Source: Xenopus tropicalis (taxonomy: Eukaryota > Chordata > Amphibia > Anura > Pipidae). Taken from it: 64,000 bases of DNA. Made by a program: the position numbers and the translations under genes. The notes beneath the pieces are model-generated. The model saw only the letters and a program-made list of their open reading frames with translations. It was not told the DNA's origin and searched no databases. Below are positions 22,572 through 36,049 of this stretch, piece by piece (the stretch's first letter is position 1; every line of letters begins with the position of its first letter). The stretch covers positions 41,169,142 through 41,233,141 of the forward strand of contig NC_030677.2 in NCBI RefSeq assembly GCF_000004195.4, written 5' to 3'.

Positions 22572-25534
22572 ATGTAGAGAGTAATATTCTGCAACAATTT
22601 GCAATTGTTTTTTTTATTTTTTTGTAGTGTGTTAGTTATTTAATTTTTGGTTAAGAAGCTCTCTAATTTATAATTTCAGCAGCTATCTGGTTGCTATGGT
22701 CTGAATGACCATAGCAGTGGTTTGAATGAGACACTGGTATATGAATAGGCAGGCAATGACAGATTGGGGCAGGTATTTCCTGGGAGCAGTCTAAATCAGA
22801 CTGGGGACCTCTTGAATAAGCATTGGCCAGTGCAGGGGCAGAGCTGCGTTTGCTCTAAAGCAGGCCATACACCTAAAGATCTGCTCATTGGGCAAGGTCA
22901 ACAAACAAGCAAATTATTTCCCAATATGCCCACTTTGACAGATGCAGCAGGCTGTTGGGTCGATAACCGCATCAATGAGCCACTGTGCTCCTTGCCCTGA
23001 AGGGAGTTTTAAACCTGCCAGATCTACATCTGGCCAATATTCACCTACATATCAATTGGGTAAGTCCATATATGTCCACTTTAAGAGTAAGAGGCTATTA
23101 GGGCCAAGTTGCTAAGGAGCCAACAAGGATCTGTAATAGGGATAGTACCCCCATAGCAAAGCTATCCAAGTAAAAGGAATGGGGGTACAGGTATTTCCCC
23201 TGAAGTGGCCAAGAATAACAAGTACATATATACTGCTGTGCCCTCAAGCAGTATGTTTTTTTATAAATAGTTATCCAGAGTGGAACCACTGTGGTCCATG
23301 AAGTCTTTCTTCATTTTGATAATGAAACAACCTGCATATGAGGTATCATACAGTTAATAACTTCCTTTTTATAATGCATTTAAACCAGGAACATGAGAGG
23401 GGCCTGTTATGAAGTGTTTGAGGCTGCCAGTTTCTCTGATCAGTGTGGCTATTTGATGTGGATTAAATAATATAGATTTTGAATAGCTGATTAAGTGTGC
23501 ATGGAGTGAGAGTGGCAGTTTGAGCCTGATTTCCCCTCTTTTATTGAGAACTGGCCTGTCCTATAGTTGAGCCCACCCTCTGCTTCATTTTCATATGGAA
23601 ATATATTTTGATTTTGCATGCAGTAAATGATGGATATTGATACAGATCATTTTGGCACAGCTGTCAGTCAATAGCATCGCTATGATCAAAGATAATATTC
23701 CTTTTTGGATAGCGCCCTCCAGTGGGGTCACAGGGATGTTGTTGGTAGTACAAGGGTTACAGACTTGCCTACAAAGGCACTTCCACTAAAGGCAGGAAGG
23801 GGTTTCTTCTAATCACATAACAGGTATAGGACCTTATGCTGAAAAGCTCCGAACTACAGCAAATTCACCATAGGCTCCTTTTTAGGCAATTAATTCTTGA
23901 TTTTTGCCAATGGTAAAATATTTATTTTGAGCTTTTTTAATATTTACATTCCTTCGGTAGACTTAAGGCAGGGTGCTCCCCATTACAGAAAGACCTGTTA
24001 CCTGGACAACATCAGATCCCAGGCCTGTTACCTGGACAACAACAGATCCCAGGCATTATGGATAATAAATCCCATACATGCTCTATACGGATGATTATAC
24101 ATGTAATCATGCTACTTTACTTTTATCAATTAGTACACAATCACTTACCTTACACAATTAGTACATACTCATGTTACTTTACTTTTATCAATTAGTACAC
24201 AATCAGCCACATCTGCAGGGGCCTTTGTTAGTTACCCAACACATTTTTTTGTAGTCAAATAAATGTAGACTTTTCATATGAATAAATATGCTACAAATTT
24301 TCAAATGGTTATTTTATTCTATGAATAAAAATACAAATTGCACTGGAAGATTTATTTTCTCAGACTGTATTTGCAGAGAAATGCATTTCATTTCCCAAAC
24401 AATTGAGAAGAAACTCATAATATACAGTAATTGTGTGTTAGCATGCTAGTATCCATGAATGGCTGCTACTGGCTGTCTGCAAACTCTGCATGAGTGCTAT
24501 CTATGTTTGCTTCACACAGATTCATATTTCTTCATAATTCCTTAAGGGAAATATAAACCTTAAAACCAAAGCAATGTGAAATTTCTCCGAATGCTCTTCT
24601 AAGAGCTTTTGCAAATGACATTAATTACAACAGTGCCATCTGTTGGTCAATTCTTCCCACTGGCCTAACAAGAAGGAAAGGGAAAGCCTTCTTGTTTCTT
24701 GGCTTTGAAAGAAGAATCAGTTGATGTTTCTCTTCTCTTTTCTAAGCAGAAACAAATCATTAGAATTGAGGAGACTGCCTCATACAGATAAAAATAAACA
24801 AAAGGAATTCTGGGAATGAATTCCAAACAACTCCAAAAAAAAAAATCCCATTTACATGGGTTTATCCTATAGGCTAAAGCTCACCCACTGGGTTTTAAAG
24901 CAGAAGCCAGGATAATAGCTGATCAGATTCTAAGCAGAGCATCATTGATAGATGTTGACATTTCATTATATTAGCAGTGTAAAACATACTCATATTTTAA
25001 AATTAAGTAAAAAAAATAAAATAAATGTAAATAGCAAAAGTACTTAGAAGAGCACACTGAGCAATTTCACTTTTATTTGTTTTCAGGCTTTACAGCTTTT
25101 TTAATTATTTCTATAAATTTTAGGAGAGACAGTAGTTGTTTTTGTCTTGTTGGTTATAATATAATATAGTCTCTACCCTAGATAATTTTGCAGCCCATGC
25201 TAAATGCATTTTTAAATCCATTCACCTATTTTTTATTACCATATACCGTAATCCTACTTGAAGATGTTTGAGCACAAAGGCCAAGGTGGGATCTCTGGGG
25301 CCGTGGCCACTTTCTTTGTAACTATACTGTTGTCATCAGACGGCCTAGGCCAATAAGCCAAACTAGTTTTCTAACAGACATTAAAGGTGTGGTAATAGCT
25401 GTGTTTATTATCATACAAGAGAAGGTGTAATGGGCCAGTAGTTTATAGAAAATCTCCAAGGGGGGGGGGGTCACTACAGATTAAAAGGTGACATATTCTG
25501 ATTTTTATATCAGAGTGCAGAGGATCCTTTAAAA
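22572..25534. other. no gene recognised
   Basis: Intron-like; includes a ccatacac-type MITE remnant (about 22860-23060), the diverged MITE at 23822 and a duplicated ttactttacttttatcaattagta near 24110-24190. Confidence 0.5.
23822..24082 (+). mobile_element. diverged MITE related to the acaggtatggga family
   Basis: Begins aggtataggaccttatgctg and ends ggataataaatcccatac. Inside, a ~30-bp phrase (cctgttacctggacaaca) is repeated in tandem. Confidence 0.5.
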
Positions 25535-25854
25535 CAGGGGTGGGCAAACTACGGCCCGCGGGCCACATCCGGCCCGTTGGCCTTTTTAATCCGGCCCGCC
25601 GACTCCGGGTCCCTTTAAATAATTTCTGGGCCCTGATTGGTTGCGCTTCGTGCGTGCTGTATACGCAGGGGGCGCAACCATAAAAAAGGATGCAGCGGGG
25701 AGCCGGGAAACAGACGCAGCCGAACGATGGAGGGAGCCGCAGGTCGGGGAGATGGAGGATGCTGGGGGGGGGGAGCTGGTGGGTGGACGTTGGCCCGGCC
25801 TGGCCTGCCTGTGAGTCAATGTGGCCCCCGAGCCAAAAACTTTGCCCACCCCTG
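25535..25854 (+). mobile_element. hAT non-autonomous element, perfect 8-bp target duplication
   Basis: CAGGGGTGGGCAAACTACGG at the left, aaactttgcccacccctg at the right, and ctttaaaa exactly duplicated (25527-25534 and 25855-25862). The interior is GC-rich with CpGs, a gattgg (CCAAT box on the minus strand) and gcgcaacc inverted pairs, very different from the AT-rich surroundings. Confidence 0.9.
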
Positions 25855-25862
25855 CTTTAAAA

Positions 25863-27139
25863 TATCCTGTTTATATCCCATAATCCCAGATTATGCAAGG
25901 CACAATATGACTATTAACAGTGTGAGAATCCAGTAAATAAGCATCTTATTTTTTCCAGACCTTCTTCTAACCCACTGCATATGTGTGTGCAAAATGAGAC
26001 GATAATGAAGTTAGTACTGAAACTGTTTTGAGATGATTTTAAATGTTGCCACAAGAGGACACTACATTAAAACAGGAAAGGTTGGTATTTGGGTTTTGAT
26101 TGTCCCCTAACTAAGTAGAAAAGTTATATACTGTATATGATGGATGCCTTGGTGTAAATACTTTATAGTAACTATATACTATAAAGTTACTAACTATAAA
26201 TACATTAAACCCAGTGTAATGCTACTTTCCAGCTAAAAGAAACCTAGAACATACACACAAATCTGTGCTTCACATTAGCTTCTGTAAGGAGAAAATAGAC
26301 TTTGAGAAACATTATTACCTTGGTTGTATGGGGTGGTGGAACTTTTATACATTATTCTCAGCCTCCTTACAGAACCTCCTATTAATATGTTTGTCTGATT
26401 CAAAGTAAGGTTATATAATTGTATCATATGACTTATATGAATAATAAGGCTTTTATATATATATTTATTTACTTAGCTTATGATACCCGACAAACAGTTT
26501 AGTCAACAGAGATATCTACACTCCAAGACCTTATAGAGATGGTTGCCCCAATGATTAACACAAGTTTTGCTTCGCACAATCAAACAGTTTTAAGAACAGC
26601 TTTTCATTTGCAGGATTCGTCTGTAACCTTTTTCTGTTTCATTTTAATGTTTCAATTTTTTTTTTTACAATTTGTACACATTACGGACTACAAACCCGTT
26701 ATATTTGCCATCTAGTTCGCTCACCTTGTTTCCGTAATTTGTCATCATAGTATTGCACTGTATACGATATATACTGTATGTCTAGAATTCTATTTAATTG
26801 TGGCTTTCTTTTGACACTAAGAATTATCAGTGCCCTCATTTAACAGTGTCCTAATGATGAAGGACACTTGAATGTCTTTATAAGTCCGTATGATTTGTTT
26901 GGTGAATTGTAGCATTTCACACTGATGCACTCTTAAGTAATATATATTATCCCCTTTATTATTTATTTAATTTTTTATTTCTTATTTTTTGATTTTTTGT
27001 CTTTATGTTCCGTTTGCTTTTTAGTGTCCATTTTCTATGGGTGTTATGGTGCTTCATGTTAAATAAATGTAATGTTATTATACATGGCAGTTAAGAGGGG
27101 TCTCCCCACCAGGGAACAATAGTGATCCGTGTGGCAAGG
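25863..27139. other. no gene recognised
   Basis: AT-rich intron-like sequence. Confidence 0.55.
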
Positions 27140-27375
27140 AAATTGTATGTTCCCCCCAGGTTTGTGTGGGTTTCCTCTGGGTTCTCAGGTCCCTGTCACA
27201 TTCGAAAAACATACAGGCAGGTTCATTGGCAGCTGATAAAAATGACCATAGTGTGTGCAATTGTGATAGGGATCTTAGATTGTAAGCTCCACTGGGGCAG
27301 GGACAGATGTGAGTAATAATCTTTGTAAAGCACTAAGGAATATGTCAGCACACTCTATATATAAAACTATAACTA
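27140..27375 (+). mobile_element. L2-like LINE 3'UTR
   Basis: gtgggtttcctctgggttct, cgaaaaacatacaggcaggt, gattgtaagctccactgggg and tgtaaagcactaaggaatat are the standard phrases of frog and fish L2-type 3' ends. No coding part. Confidence 0.7.
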
Positions 27376-28428
27376 CACAGTGGGGTATAATTATATATTT
27401 ATGGCTGAAACATACTTTTGTAATAGGATACATACAAGTGTTTTGGTATCTCAACAATCTTTCTTAAGATTATGCATATATCTTTACATTTCACATATAT
27501 TTACATTTATAATGTTTTTAATATACTTCTTGGAGAAAGTGCAAAAGTTTATGGCTGAATGCTGAAGTATCTCTGTTTGGCATATTATAGAAATCTATAG
27601 TAACACCTGCCTAGTTGAAGAAAGAGAATCAAATAAAATGAAAACAAATAATGCATAAAAAAATTAATAAGCCTTTGTTTTGTTAAAAAAAATGGGGCAA
27701 TGACAGGGTTAGGAAATACTGCATGGTTTTCTATCCAGTAGGGTGAAGGGGAATGTAGTCATGAGACTGATTGGCTGGAAGGCATGGCATTTATTTCCAA
27801 TTAAATCATACAGTTCAAAAATGGATGGTTGCTATTTTACCTTAGCAGCTCCCTCCTTCCCTTTATAGGATATATGCAGCAGGAGGGGTAATGAATGGGG
27901 CAGAAGGTTAGGCCAGGAACTAGGGATTGTTTCCACAGGCTAATGATTGGCTACCCTCAGGGCTTTAATAGTGGGGCAGGAATGGTTCCCCACAAATGCA
28001 GCATCTGGTATCATATCATTTTATTACTGCTACATTTGGTAAATTCTTATTGTTAAGTATGTTTTCATATTGTTGGCAAGGCTTTCTTATTATTAATAAA
28101 TGTGGGCTATGGCCTTTTTACTCAAGTAGGTGTATTTCTGAGTTGTGTTTGGGTTTTATTGGATAGGGGAGCAATACCAAGGGTTATAGGGGAGGCTGTA
28201 CATTGACATTGCCCCTGTCAGGGTACTTTGGGTTTACCATGCAGTTTGGATGGTTGGAATTTTCCCTTTGTAATGACATATATTGAGGGAATTCAGAAGT
28301 AGGTGTTGAATATATAAAAAGGGGTGCTGAGGTGAAAGAACAGTGTTGACACTAGGAAGACAGTCCTCAACAAAATACAAAGGAAAACAGAAGCGTATGT
28401 TTATAATACAGACAGCTAAATAACTCAC
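27376..28428. other. intron-like sequence
   Basis: Immediately downstream (minus strand) of the 150-bp exon; no repeat recognised. Confidence 0.55.
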
Positions 28429-28578
28429 ATTTGCAGGGAGTGGCTGGCTGACATCTGGTTTGCTGGATGGAGACTGCGTATGGAGAGCATTTTCTATATC
28501 TTGGTCTAGCTGATCCAGTTTCATAATTAGCAGCACCATTGAGTCAACTCTTGCTCTATTAATGTCTTCTCTTAATTT
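28429..28578 (-). CDS. internal coding exon, 150 bp, coiled-coil-like
   Basis: Flanked by a good acceptor (tttttatccgcag|AAA) and donor (AAT|GTGAGTT), exactly 50 codons, phase 0-0. The peptide begins KLREDINRARVDSMVLLIMK and continues LDQLDQDIENAL, with a heptad-like spacing of I/V/L that suggests an amphipathic helix or coiled coil, followed by a Ser/Pro-rich tail (SPSSKPDVSQP). It has the amino-acid composition of a conserved exon. It joins in frame to the 75-bp exon upstream and to the 129-bp exon downstream. I do not recognise the protein. The frame continues open for a while into the intron, which is chance. Confidence 0.75.
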
Positions 28579-28704
28579 CTGCGGATAAAAAAGATAGAAT
28601 ACATTGCATTTAGTGTTACTCTGTTTAAACTAGGTTAATACTTGGTTGTGTCCAGGTTTGAAAGAGTAGAGGAATAAAGCTCATGGATCCATAGGGACTT
28701 ACAG

Positions 28705-28736
<32 letters not shown>

Positions 28737-29950
28737 CGATTAGACATGGCATATTTGTACAAAGGAAAGTGTTATTTTGCTTTGTATGTTTCTTATGTAT
28801 GTATGTTAATTTAAAGCACATATTATAAAAAAATTTATTTTATTATATCTGTAACCCTGTAACTTGTGTTGTACAGTATTATTAGGTACATGAACCCATT
28901 ACACTACCAGTCATAAAAATAAAAAATTAATTGCCATATTTAAGATTAAGCGTAGACATTGTATGGTAAACTAATAGCTTGTCAATACTGCGATGGTTAT
29001 ATTTGTAAGGTAAATGATTTACAAGATTGCTTTTATAGCATGTACTATTAAGATTTTAAATGAATTGAAAGCTTTCTATGCTTTTGTATAATCCCTGTTT
29101 CTCTCATTTATTAAAATATACTGCACTACAAAAATTCTATTATTTTTCAAATAATAATAATAAGGTTTATAATAACATCTTCTCTAAGTCATTCCAGCTG
29201 TGCTGATATCTATCTGTGCATCTGCCTCTGCCGAGCAGGGACACATTCCACTGGATTCAGCACAAGGAATCCACCATATTGTTCAACACTCAGCTGAAGA
29301 TAAAAGATTGTCATCAGTATTAGCGTAGAAGGTCAATGCACACAGCAACATAAGTATATATAATGTTACTGAAATGCCAATAGAACGTGTTAGGCACTGA
29401 GCCCAATATGACCTCCAGTGAATGCTCCGTATACAAGCAGCTTTGGTTACCAAAGAATAGAAGAGAAAGATATCTTGGTTAGCCACGTTATTTATGGCCT
29501 AGAGGACCTTATCTTCTAGCTACTAACTCGAGTATATGAATTGTTCCATCATTCTCTATAATGAAACACATAATAGTTATATTACAACTCTGCAAGTAAA
29601 ATTATGCAAACAAAATTCAATCTCCTCAAGGTGACGGGAATGACCAGGGAAAGGGACACCTCTGACCTCCAGAGGAAAGGTGGTTAATTGTTAGAATATC
29701 ATGATTTCAATATTACACTATGTTTGTTGCTAATAATTAATTTTGTCATTTGTTTGTAGACCAGCCAGCACAGAGTCGTGCAAGTTCCCCCAGTCAGCTA
29801 CTGCTTCTTATGTCTTTGTCCTCAGTGACAAAGGCTTATCCTTCTGCTGGGTGCTTTACTGACCCCAGACATCAGGGGGCAAATGGATGAATATTCAGCA
29901 ATGTTAAAGATGTCTGAGCTAATTTTGAGCTGAATGATGCTGAAACTTAC
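28579..29950. other. intron between two coding exons
   Basis: Contains the (TA)n run; otherwise unremarkable. Confidence 0.5.
28704..28732. repeat. (TA)n microsatellite
   Basis: About 14 ta units. Shorter runs lie near 26454, 31878 and 34175. Confidence 0.95.
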
Positions 29951-30025
29951 TGCAGCTTTAAGGAAGCTTGAGGTACCCTGCTTTTGTGAATGGTCAGTGG
30001 TGTCTGGGGTATCAGAACCCACTGC
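29951..30025 (-). CDS. internal coding exon, 75 bp, phase 0-0
   Basis: A 25-codon open stretch (contains TPDTTDHSQKQGTSSFLKAA) ends at a good donor, GCTGCA|GTAAGTTT. The acceptor is less certain: an AG at 30026 gives phase 0 to match the upstream exon, while an alternative AG four bases further in would give 71 bp and break the frame. The pyrimidine tract is weak. It lies between the start-codon exon and the 150-bp exon on the same strand, and its phase fits both. It is Ser/Thr-rich with no recognised domain. Confidence 0.55.
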
Positions 30026-33000
30026 CTATCACTGTAATTAATGTATAGGCAACTTGCATTACCACTGCCTTTTGCTAAATAATGTTTTTAGGCTATGGGG
30101 ACATTGTTCTTGGGACAAATTGTACTACTACTTACTAGTGTATTGGTGATCCAAAGAGTATGACATGAATGGCATATGGGACATTTTTTTACTGTGTATT
30201 GTAGCTGGAAACCATCCACTCTGCTTTCTGTTGGCTTAAATAGAAACTGCCTGAAATAGTATGTACAGGTAGTTTTCAACACAGAACCAAACATTTTAAT
30301 AACCATCTATAACAATCAGTCAAAAAAAAGATAATAATAATCACTGGGCAGCACTGTGACAAGGCAACACTGCCAACCAGCTTCCCCCCATCACCACCAT
30401 GCATGAATGCATTTGCAGCATCTCTGAAGACAGGGGGAAGGAAGGTAATGTAGGGGGTGGGGACATGCAGGTAGTGGGGGGTAGTCATGTGCCTCTTCTG
30501 TCTTCTCCTACTTCAGGCCCTGTGACTGGGAAGTGGCAATTTGTTAGGCACCTCCCAGTAATTCTAGTCACATACCCTAGCATCTGGTTAATGCTGACCG
30601 CCTTGCAACTATTTTCTTTCTTTGTCCCCATTGCACCTTCTAATAGGACATATGTGTAGTAAAGAAAAAAGTTCTGCACTGCACTCAGCATTGGGCTCTG
30701 TGAGACTGCACTTCCAATGGGGAAAGTGATTTTGAAATGAGAGGTATTCTTTAATACCTTGGCCCCTTTTAGTGGCCTCTGTTCCCCCTCATGAACTGGA
30801 CCAATGGGGACCCCCTAAACCCCAGTGTTTGCTCTACCTGGTTCTAAAAAGCAGTAGGCCTGCTGGGTTTGTGGCAGTCATCTCAGGCATTTCGGCTTCT
30901 TTTCTCTGCAATCTCTGGCCCAGAGCAGGTAGAAAAGGTGCATGTAGCTGCATTGTAAATAATATTTAAAAGCCCTGAATGTGATTTTGTGTTTTGCACT
31001 TGCATTTGTAAAGCTCCAAAGACCTTTGCTTGTTTCTTTAAAGCAAACAACTGGATTACAACGTAAAAACAAACCTTTGGAGCAAACACCACATTAATGA
31101 GCCCATGTGATCCTTGATCTGACAGGATAATCATACTTGCATATCACTATTTTTAGCCAGATGTCAGTTGGGTAGGCCCATACACAGGCAGATAAGCTGC
31201 GAATCAGTCTGAAGGGCCCAAATCAGCTGTTTAAATCTGCAGTGTATGGCCAGCTTTAGACAACATCATGGCAGATCAAAATACTAAATACAACTACAAA
31301 TATTAATACGACAACAAAAATTCTACTTTTTTTGTACAAAACCCTAATATCACACATACTAATATTACAAACTCTTTGCCTGTACACATAGCTAGGTCCC
31401 AATCAAGATTTAACATATATAGACCATATACATAAACATACTTACATATACATATATGCAAGTGAACAAGATTTCTGTGGGAATGTTGTGTCTTAAGGAC
31501 TTTTCTAAAGACATAACAGTTTTTGTTCACCTTGAGCTTTGTTTAACAACATTTGTCAATAGGGGATTTCATTAAAGTCTTTGATAAACTTTCAAGTCAT
31601 TTGATCCAGCAGAAAGATTATCTTTGTTCCTTAAACCATCTCACTCATTTCCTTTTCAGTGCTTGATAATTAGTTCTCAGAGGCCCTTGATTGCTTTACA
31701 GCGGGTAGAAAATGAAAGGTGGTGTTTTATTTACAGAGCTTTGTGTGTCTAGTGAATGTCTGGTCTCTTTTCAAGAGAGAATCCAAAGAGATTGGCCACT
31801 AGAGAACAGAAATTAGTCTAATGCTCAGCATTAATATTAAGGTATGATACATTGCATGTATTTGCACAGCCAAATAAATATATATATATATATATACACA
31901 TACATACATAAGGGCTTAAATAAACTTCATTGCTAAAGCTCCACTCCTCTCTGTCTGCATTTTGTGAGTTTTATGGTGACTTCACAAATGCATTGGGCAA
32001 CTGGGACATATACATCTAGTCATTTAGTAATATGGTTCATTATATATAAGGGCTTTGTTCTGTATATTTGGTTGCTTTCTAAATGTTGAAAAAATTGAAT
32101 GTGCATAGAATTTGTCGCTATCTTGAGGTTTGTAGTTTGCCTGACACCCATGGTGGAGCTTCCCAAACTGTGGAGTTGGCATTCTTGGGGCACCCAATGC
32201 AGTGGAAAGCTGAGCCAAGCCTGAAGGGGCCAATGAAGGTGAAATTTGTGGATGACTATTTGTTTAATGTTTTGGATATCCCTGAAATGATTGTTTCCTT
32301 AATAATATTATGAGCTCAAGGAACTTGTCAAAATCATTTTTGTTGGACAACAAAAGTCTGAAAACTTCTGCTTAAAAAATTAAGTAAAATAAAGCAATTC
32401 TTAGGAAAATGTATTAATAATAAGTTGGATCATTTGAACAAGTGTTTGACTAGGATAATTTTGTCATTCTTAAGCGATATCGTTCAGGGTTACCGGCTGC
32501 AATTCAATCTCTGATCATATAAACTCACTCCACAAAACTTTCAAGGGGTCATTTACTATAAGAAAAGCAATGCGCTCTTTATTTGCACTATGCACACTGC
32601 CTTCTTTGGCAACAAAGATCTGTCCTTACAATCTCTCTTTTTACTGGCAGGACAGGGTTTGTCTGTACTCCCTGACACTGCAGTCTGCTCATCCATTGCA
32701 TCCCCCTCCCATCCCCTACTTGTCCCCTACTTGTCATACAGATGTTCAATGTAGGGATCAGCAGAGGACAGCCTGCACCCCCCTGACAATGAGATCTGTA
32801 TATCACTCCAGTTTTGTTTTATCCACTGTATGGTGCAGCCCACAGCCAGGCTGGAGTAAGAAGTGTTAGTTGAATGAGCCCTATAGTGTGTGCTCCTTAG
32901 AGCTCTTGCACTTCTCCCCCTGGTCATAGTATATGACCCCTCAAATCTTCTATAACCAAAGTTCTCTTAAATATGCTAAACTGTCAGTGACATGGCAGTC

Positions 33001-35872
33001 CAGGCCACTGTATACAACTGCTTTTACATTTACAGTTTAGTACCAGTTCAAGCTATTCTTAAAAACTTAAAATATAATGGAGAATCAATAAATTATTTCA
33101 GCTTTTGGCTAGATAAACCTGCCAATTGGCAATACTCCCTTTTTGCATCTTTTTCACCTCTTATTCCCCTCTTATAAAAATACATTCATTATCTGAAAAT
33201 GTTATCATTAATGCTGTTTTGATTTGCTGTTTAATATATTTGTGACAGTAGTGACATGTGCACTGTGTACCTTGCCCTCCTCCTATATTAAATGCATGAT
33301 AGCTTTTTTTAAGTGTAAACCATAAAATTGTACTGAGGGATCAGTTTTTCATACAAATCCGATAAATTTGCCTGAAAAACAATTCACTATGTGGACAAAG
33401 AGATATAATGATTTATTGGTCCCTCTATCAAGGCACTTGTGTCTAATGCCAGGTACTGTTCTATTCAGTGTAACATAAGGTTCCAGAAAGGTAAATGGTA
33501 GTTCTAATAAACATTCAGGTTCAAATAAAGAAATATAGAAAAAGAAACATATAAGTTAATCAATTTTTCCATTTGATTTATATCTTTATTAATCACTATC
33601 TTTGCTCATTTAAATGAATGACAAATACAAATGTTTTGTTGTAATAATGCATGTGTTATTACTTGAGTTATGTGCCAAATACAGCACAGTGCCCTTATTC
33701 TCTCTTTTAAATCTGTTTATTGTTTCCAGGTGGCTTTCAGAAAAACGAACTAAGCATTTCCTCACCTTGAACCCTGCAGCTGTGATCCTATTCCCCGCAG
33801 TTGTTGATTTGTCCAGTTTAACATCTGTGTGTGTTTTTCTTTTATAGGAATATGTGTAGTCCCATGGGAATATTTATTTATTGTGCTTAAACCTTCATAC
33901 CGTACCTCATGTTCTGTGCCAGCATGATCCTATGTCCCTACATTTGTAAGGTACACACATGCAAAAATATATATAATGAGATATATATGATGAGATAGTA
34001 TAATTAAGCTATATAGGTTTTAATGAATAAGATAATAATGAGTATAGGACTGACCAGGATGACTTTGACATAGTTGATTAGCTTGAATACATTGCAATAT
34101 ATGGACAAACAATACCTGTTTGGAGAGAAGAGAGCATTTTGTAGTAGCTTAATGCACAGGATGTCTTAATATTCTATATATATATATATATATTGAAAAT
34201 GAGTGAGTGATAAACTACTTTAGAGAGGTCAGTCTTGTCCCTAAAATGGAGGTTGACATAGAAGCCTTTCTCAGACATATAAATAGGGCAACCCTATAAT
34301 TCCTTATCTCTCGTCCACCCTTTTACACTTTAAGCAAAAACAACCTATACACAATCACCTTTAGAGATAATGTGCTCCAAATAAATGGATATTATTATAA
34401 GTCATTATCCAAAGATACAACAGGAAAAGATAGGATATTAGGTGACATGTTGCAGTCCCATGCATGAAGGCAGTTGTGCTGTGGGCTTGTTCTGTTCCAT
34501 GGTGACTTCCAATTTCAATATATAGGGGGTAAGGTATTTTGTATAATTCAAAGACACAAGGAAACATCCCCTCATATTTTAATGATGACACTTTGTCCTG
34601 CCATAAACACCCTTATTGTCTCTCATAATTCACATCTAGAATCCTTATGTAAAATTATGAAAGAACTTGAACCTATGATGCAATTTGATGATGGGGTGTG
34701 AAATATATTGCTAGAACCTATCCTCCTGGTATACAGACAGCCACCAAACCTTTAAAAACAAATTGCATGAAGCTCCATAAGTATTCCAGCAGAAAGTAGA
34801 ATCTACACTATGAAACCTGCCCCATGTTTATAGTACAGGCTGGTTATCTATAACACATTGGCAACAAGAATACATAATTAAGGGGTAATTTTCCAATGTG
34901 GTCTACTTTATAGTGTATGTTATAGTGTATGTTTTATGTATTTATGTCAATATTAACACTGCCTGTTGTTTGAACCCTTACACAGGGATCCCCAAGCTTT
35001 TTTACTTATGTTTATAGTGGCTGTAGGCTAACAATAAAAGCTGGCCAATACACATATAGATGTTGTTATAAAACATTTTTTGCAAAATAGGAATAAGAAT
35101 TATGTCTGATCAAGTTAATATTTTTCAGTGCTTGATGTTACTGGACCTAAAAGAGTAATTTTCACTTTAAGATACCCAAATGAGTTGTTTCTTTTTTTTT
35201 TAGAAAGCGCAGCTGCAACTATTGTGTTTTTTTTAAACGTGTTAAGGGACTATTCACAATAAATACAGGTTAATTTTTACACATGGTAAGAAAACATGGT
35301 TGTACAAAGAAAAATCATAACAGCAAAAACACTTCCTCTTGTTCATTCACTTAAAATAATAAAATAATGATCTCTCAAATCCCAGCGGAGGAAGTCTTAG
35401 TTGTGTCCTGACCATGACTCTAAGCAGGGTCATACAGTGTATGACTAAATGTACGCAGGCTTGGTGCTGGCCCATTTTGTATATGCTACAAATTGAGCTT
35501 TACAAACTACATCTCACAAAACATATGGAAGGTTAATAAAGTTTCAAACCAGGGACTGTAAAATGACCACTGTATACATAAAAATGTGCAGTTATTACAG
35601 TTATATTAGTTAAAATGGAAACTTTTGAGTCTTAGCAGATGGCAAACACATTTCTACAGCATGATTCAGTTCCTGGAATAAAAAGCTACTCGCAAGCTTG
35701 GTCACTGCCAACATTTGCACGGCTTATTTTTTAATTCCTCTCTTTTAGCTTCAGTAATTGCACACACTTTCTGAGAACATACAAAAATTGCACACGAGGG
35801 CTGCCCAAAACGTCTTTTTGTATTTCTTTATGTGCACTTTTCATCAATTTTTGATATATTCAATCTGTAAAC
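30026..35872. other. large intron, 3' part
   Basis: AT-rich with a ccatacac-type remnant (31140-31260) and short TA runs. The short ORFs here lack coding features. Confidence 0.5.
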
Positions 35873-36049
35873 ATGTATTTGCCCCCTGAGAATGTTTGTC
35901 TAGTGAAGAGAAAATATAGGCATGGTCTCCTTGGCTCCCGGGTTCTTCTTGAGGAATCCAAGGAAATTGTGGTGGGGTGGCAGGATAGCCTTATTTGGAG
36001 TCAGATTTTAAGAATTGAGAAACTAAAGCAGCTCCTGCTTGAACAGTGA
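35873..36049 (+). CDS. small unassigned ORF, 58 codons
   Basis: ATG at 35873 opens a 58-codon frame ending at TGA 36047-36049. The peptide starts MYLPPENVCLVKRKYRHGLL and includes LEESKEIVVGWQDSLIWSQI and a Leu/Gln-rich end. Its composition is protein-like, but the complementary strand is also open over most of the stretch, so the real reading direction is uncertain. No splice sites or promoter are evident. It could be a fragment of an old mobile element or retrocopied gene. Confidence 0.25.
   Translation: MYLPPENVCLVKRKYRHGLLGSRVLLEESKEIVVGWQDSLIWSQILRIEKLKQLLLEQ

Noticed and set aside
25255..25345. A minus-strand exon with coding-like content
   Set aside because: The donor is weak and the phase does not fit between the neighbouring phase-0 exons.
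26850..26885. tgatgaaggacacttgaatgtc as another hammerhead-like fold
   Set aside because: There is no GAAA strand at the right place.
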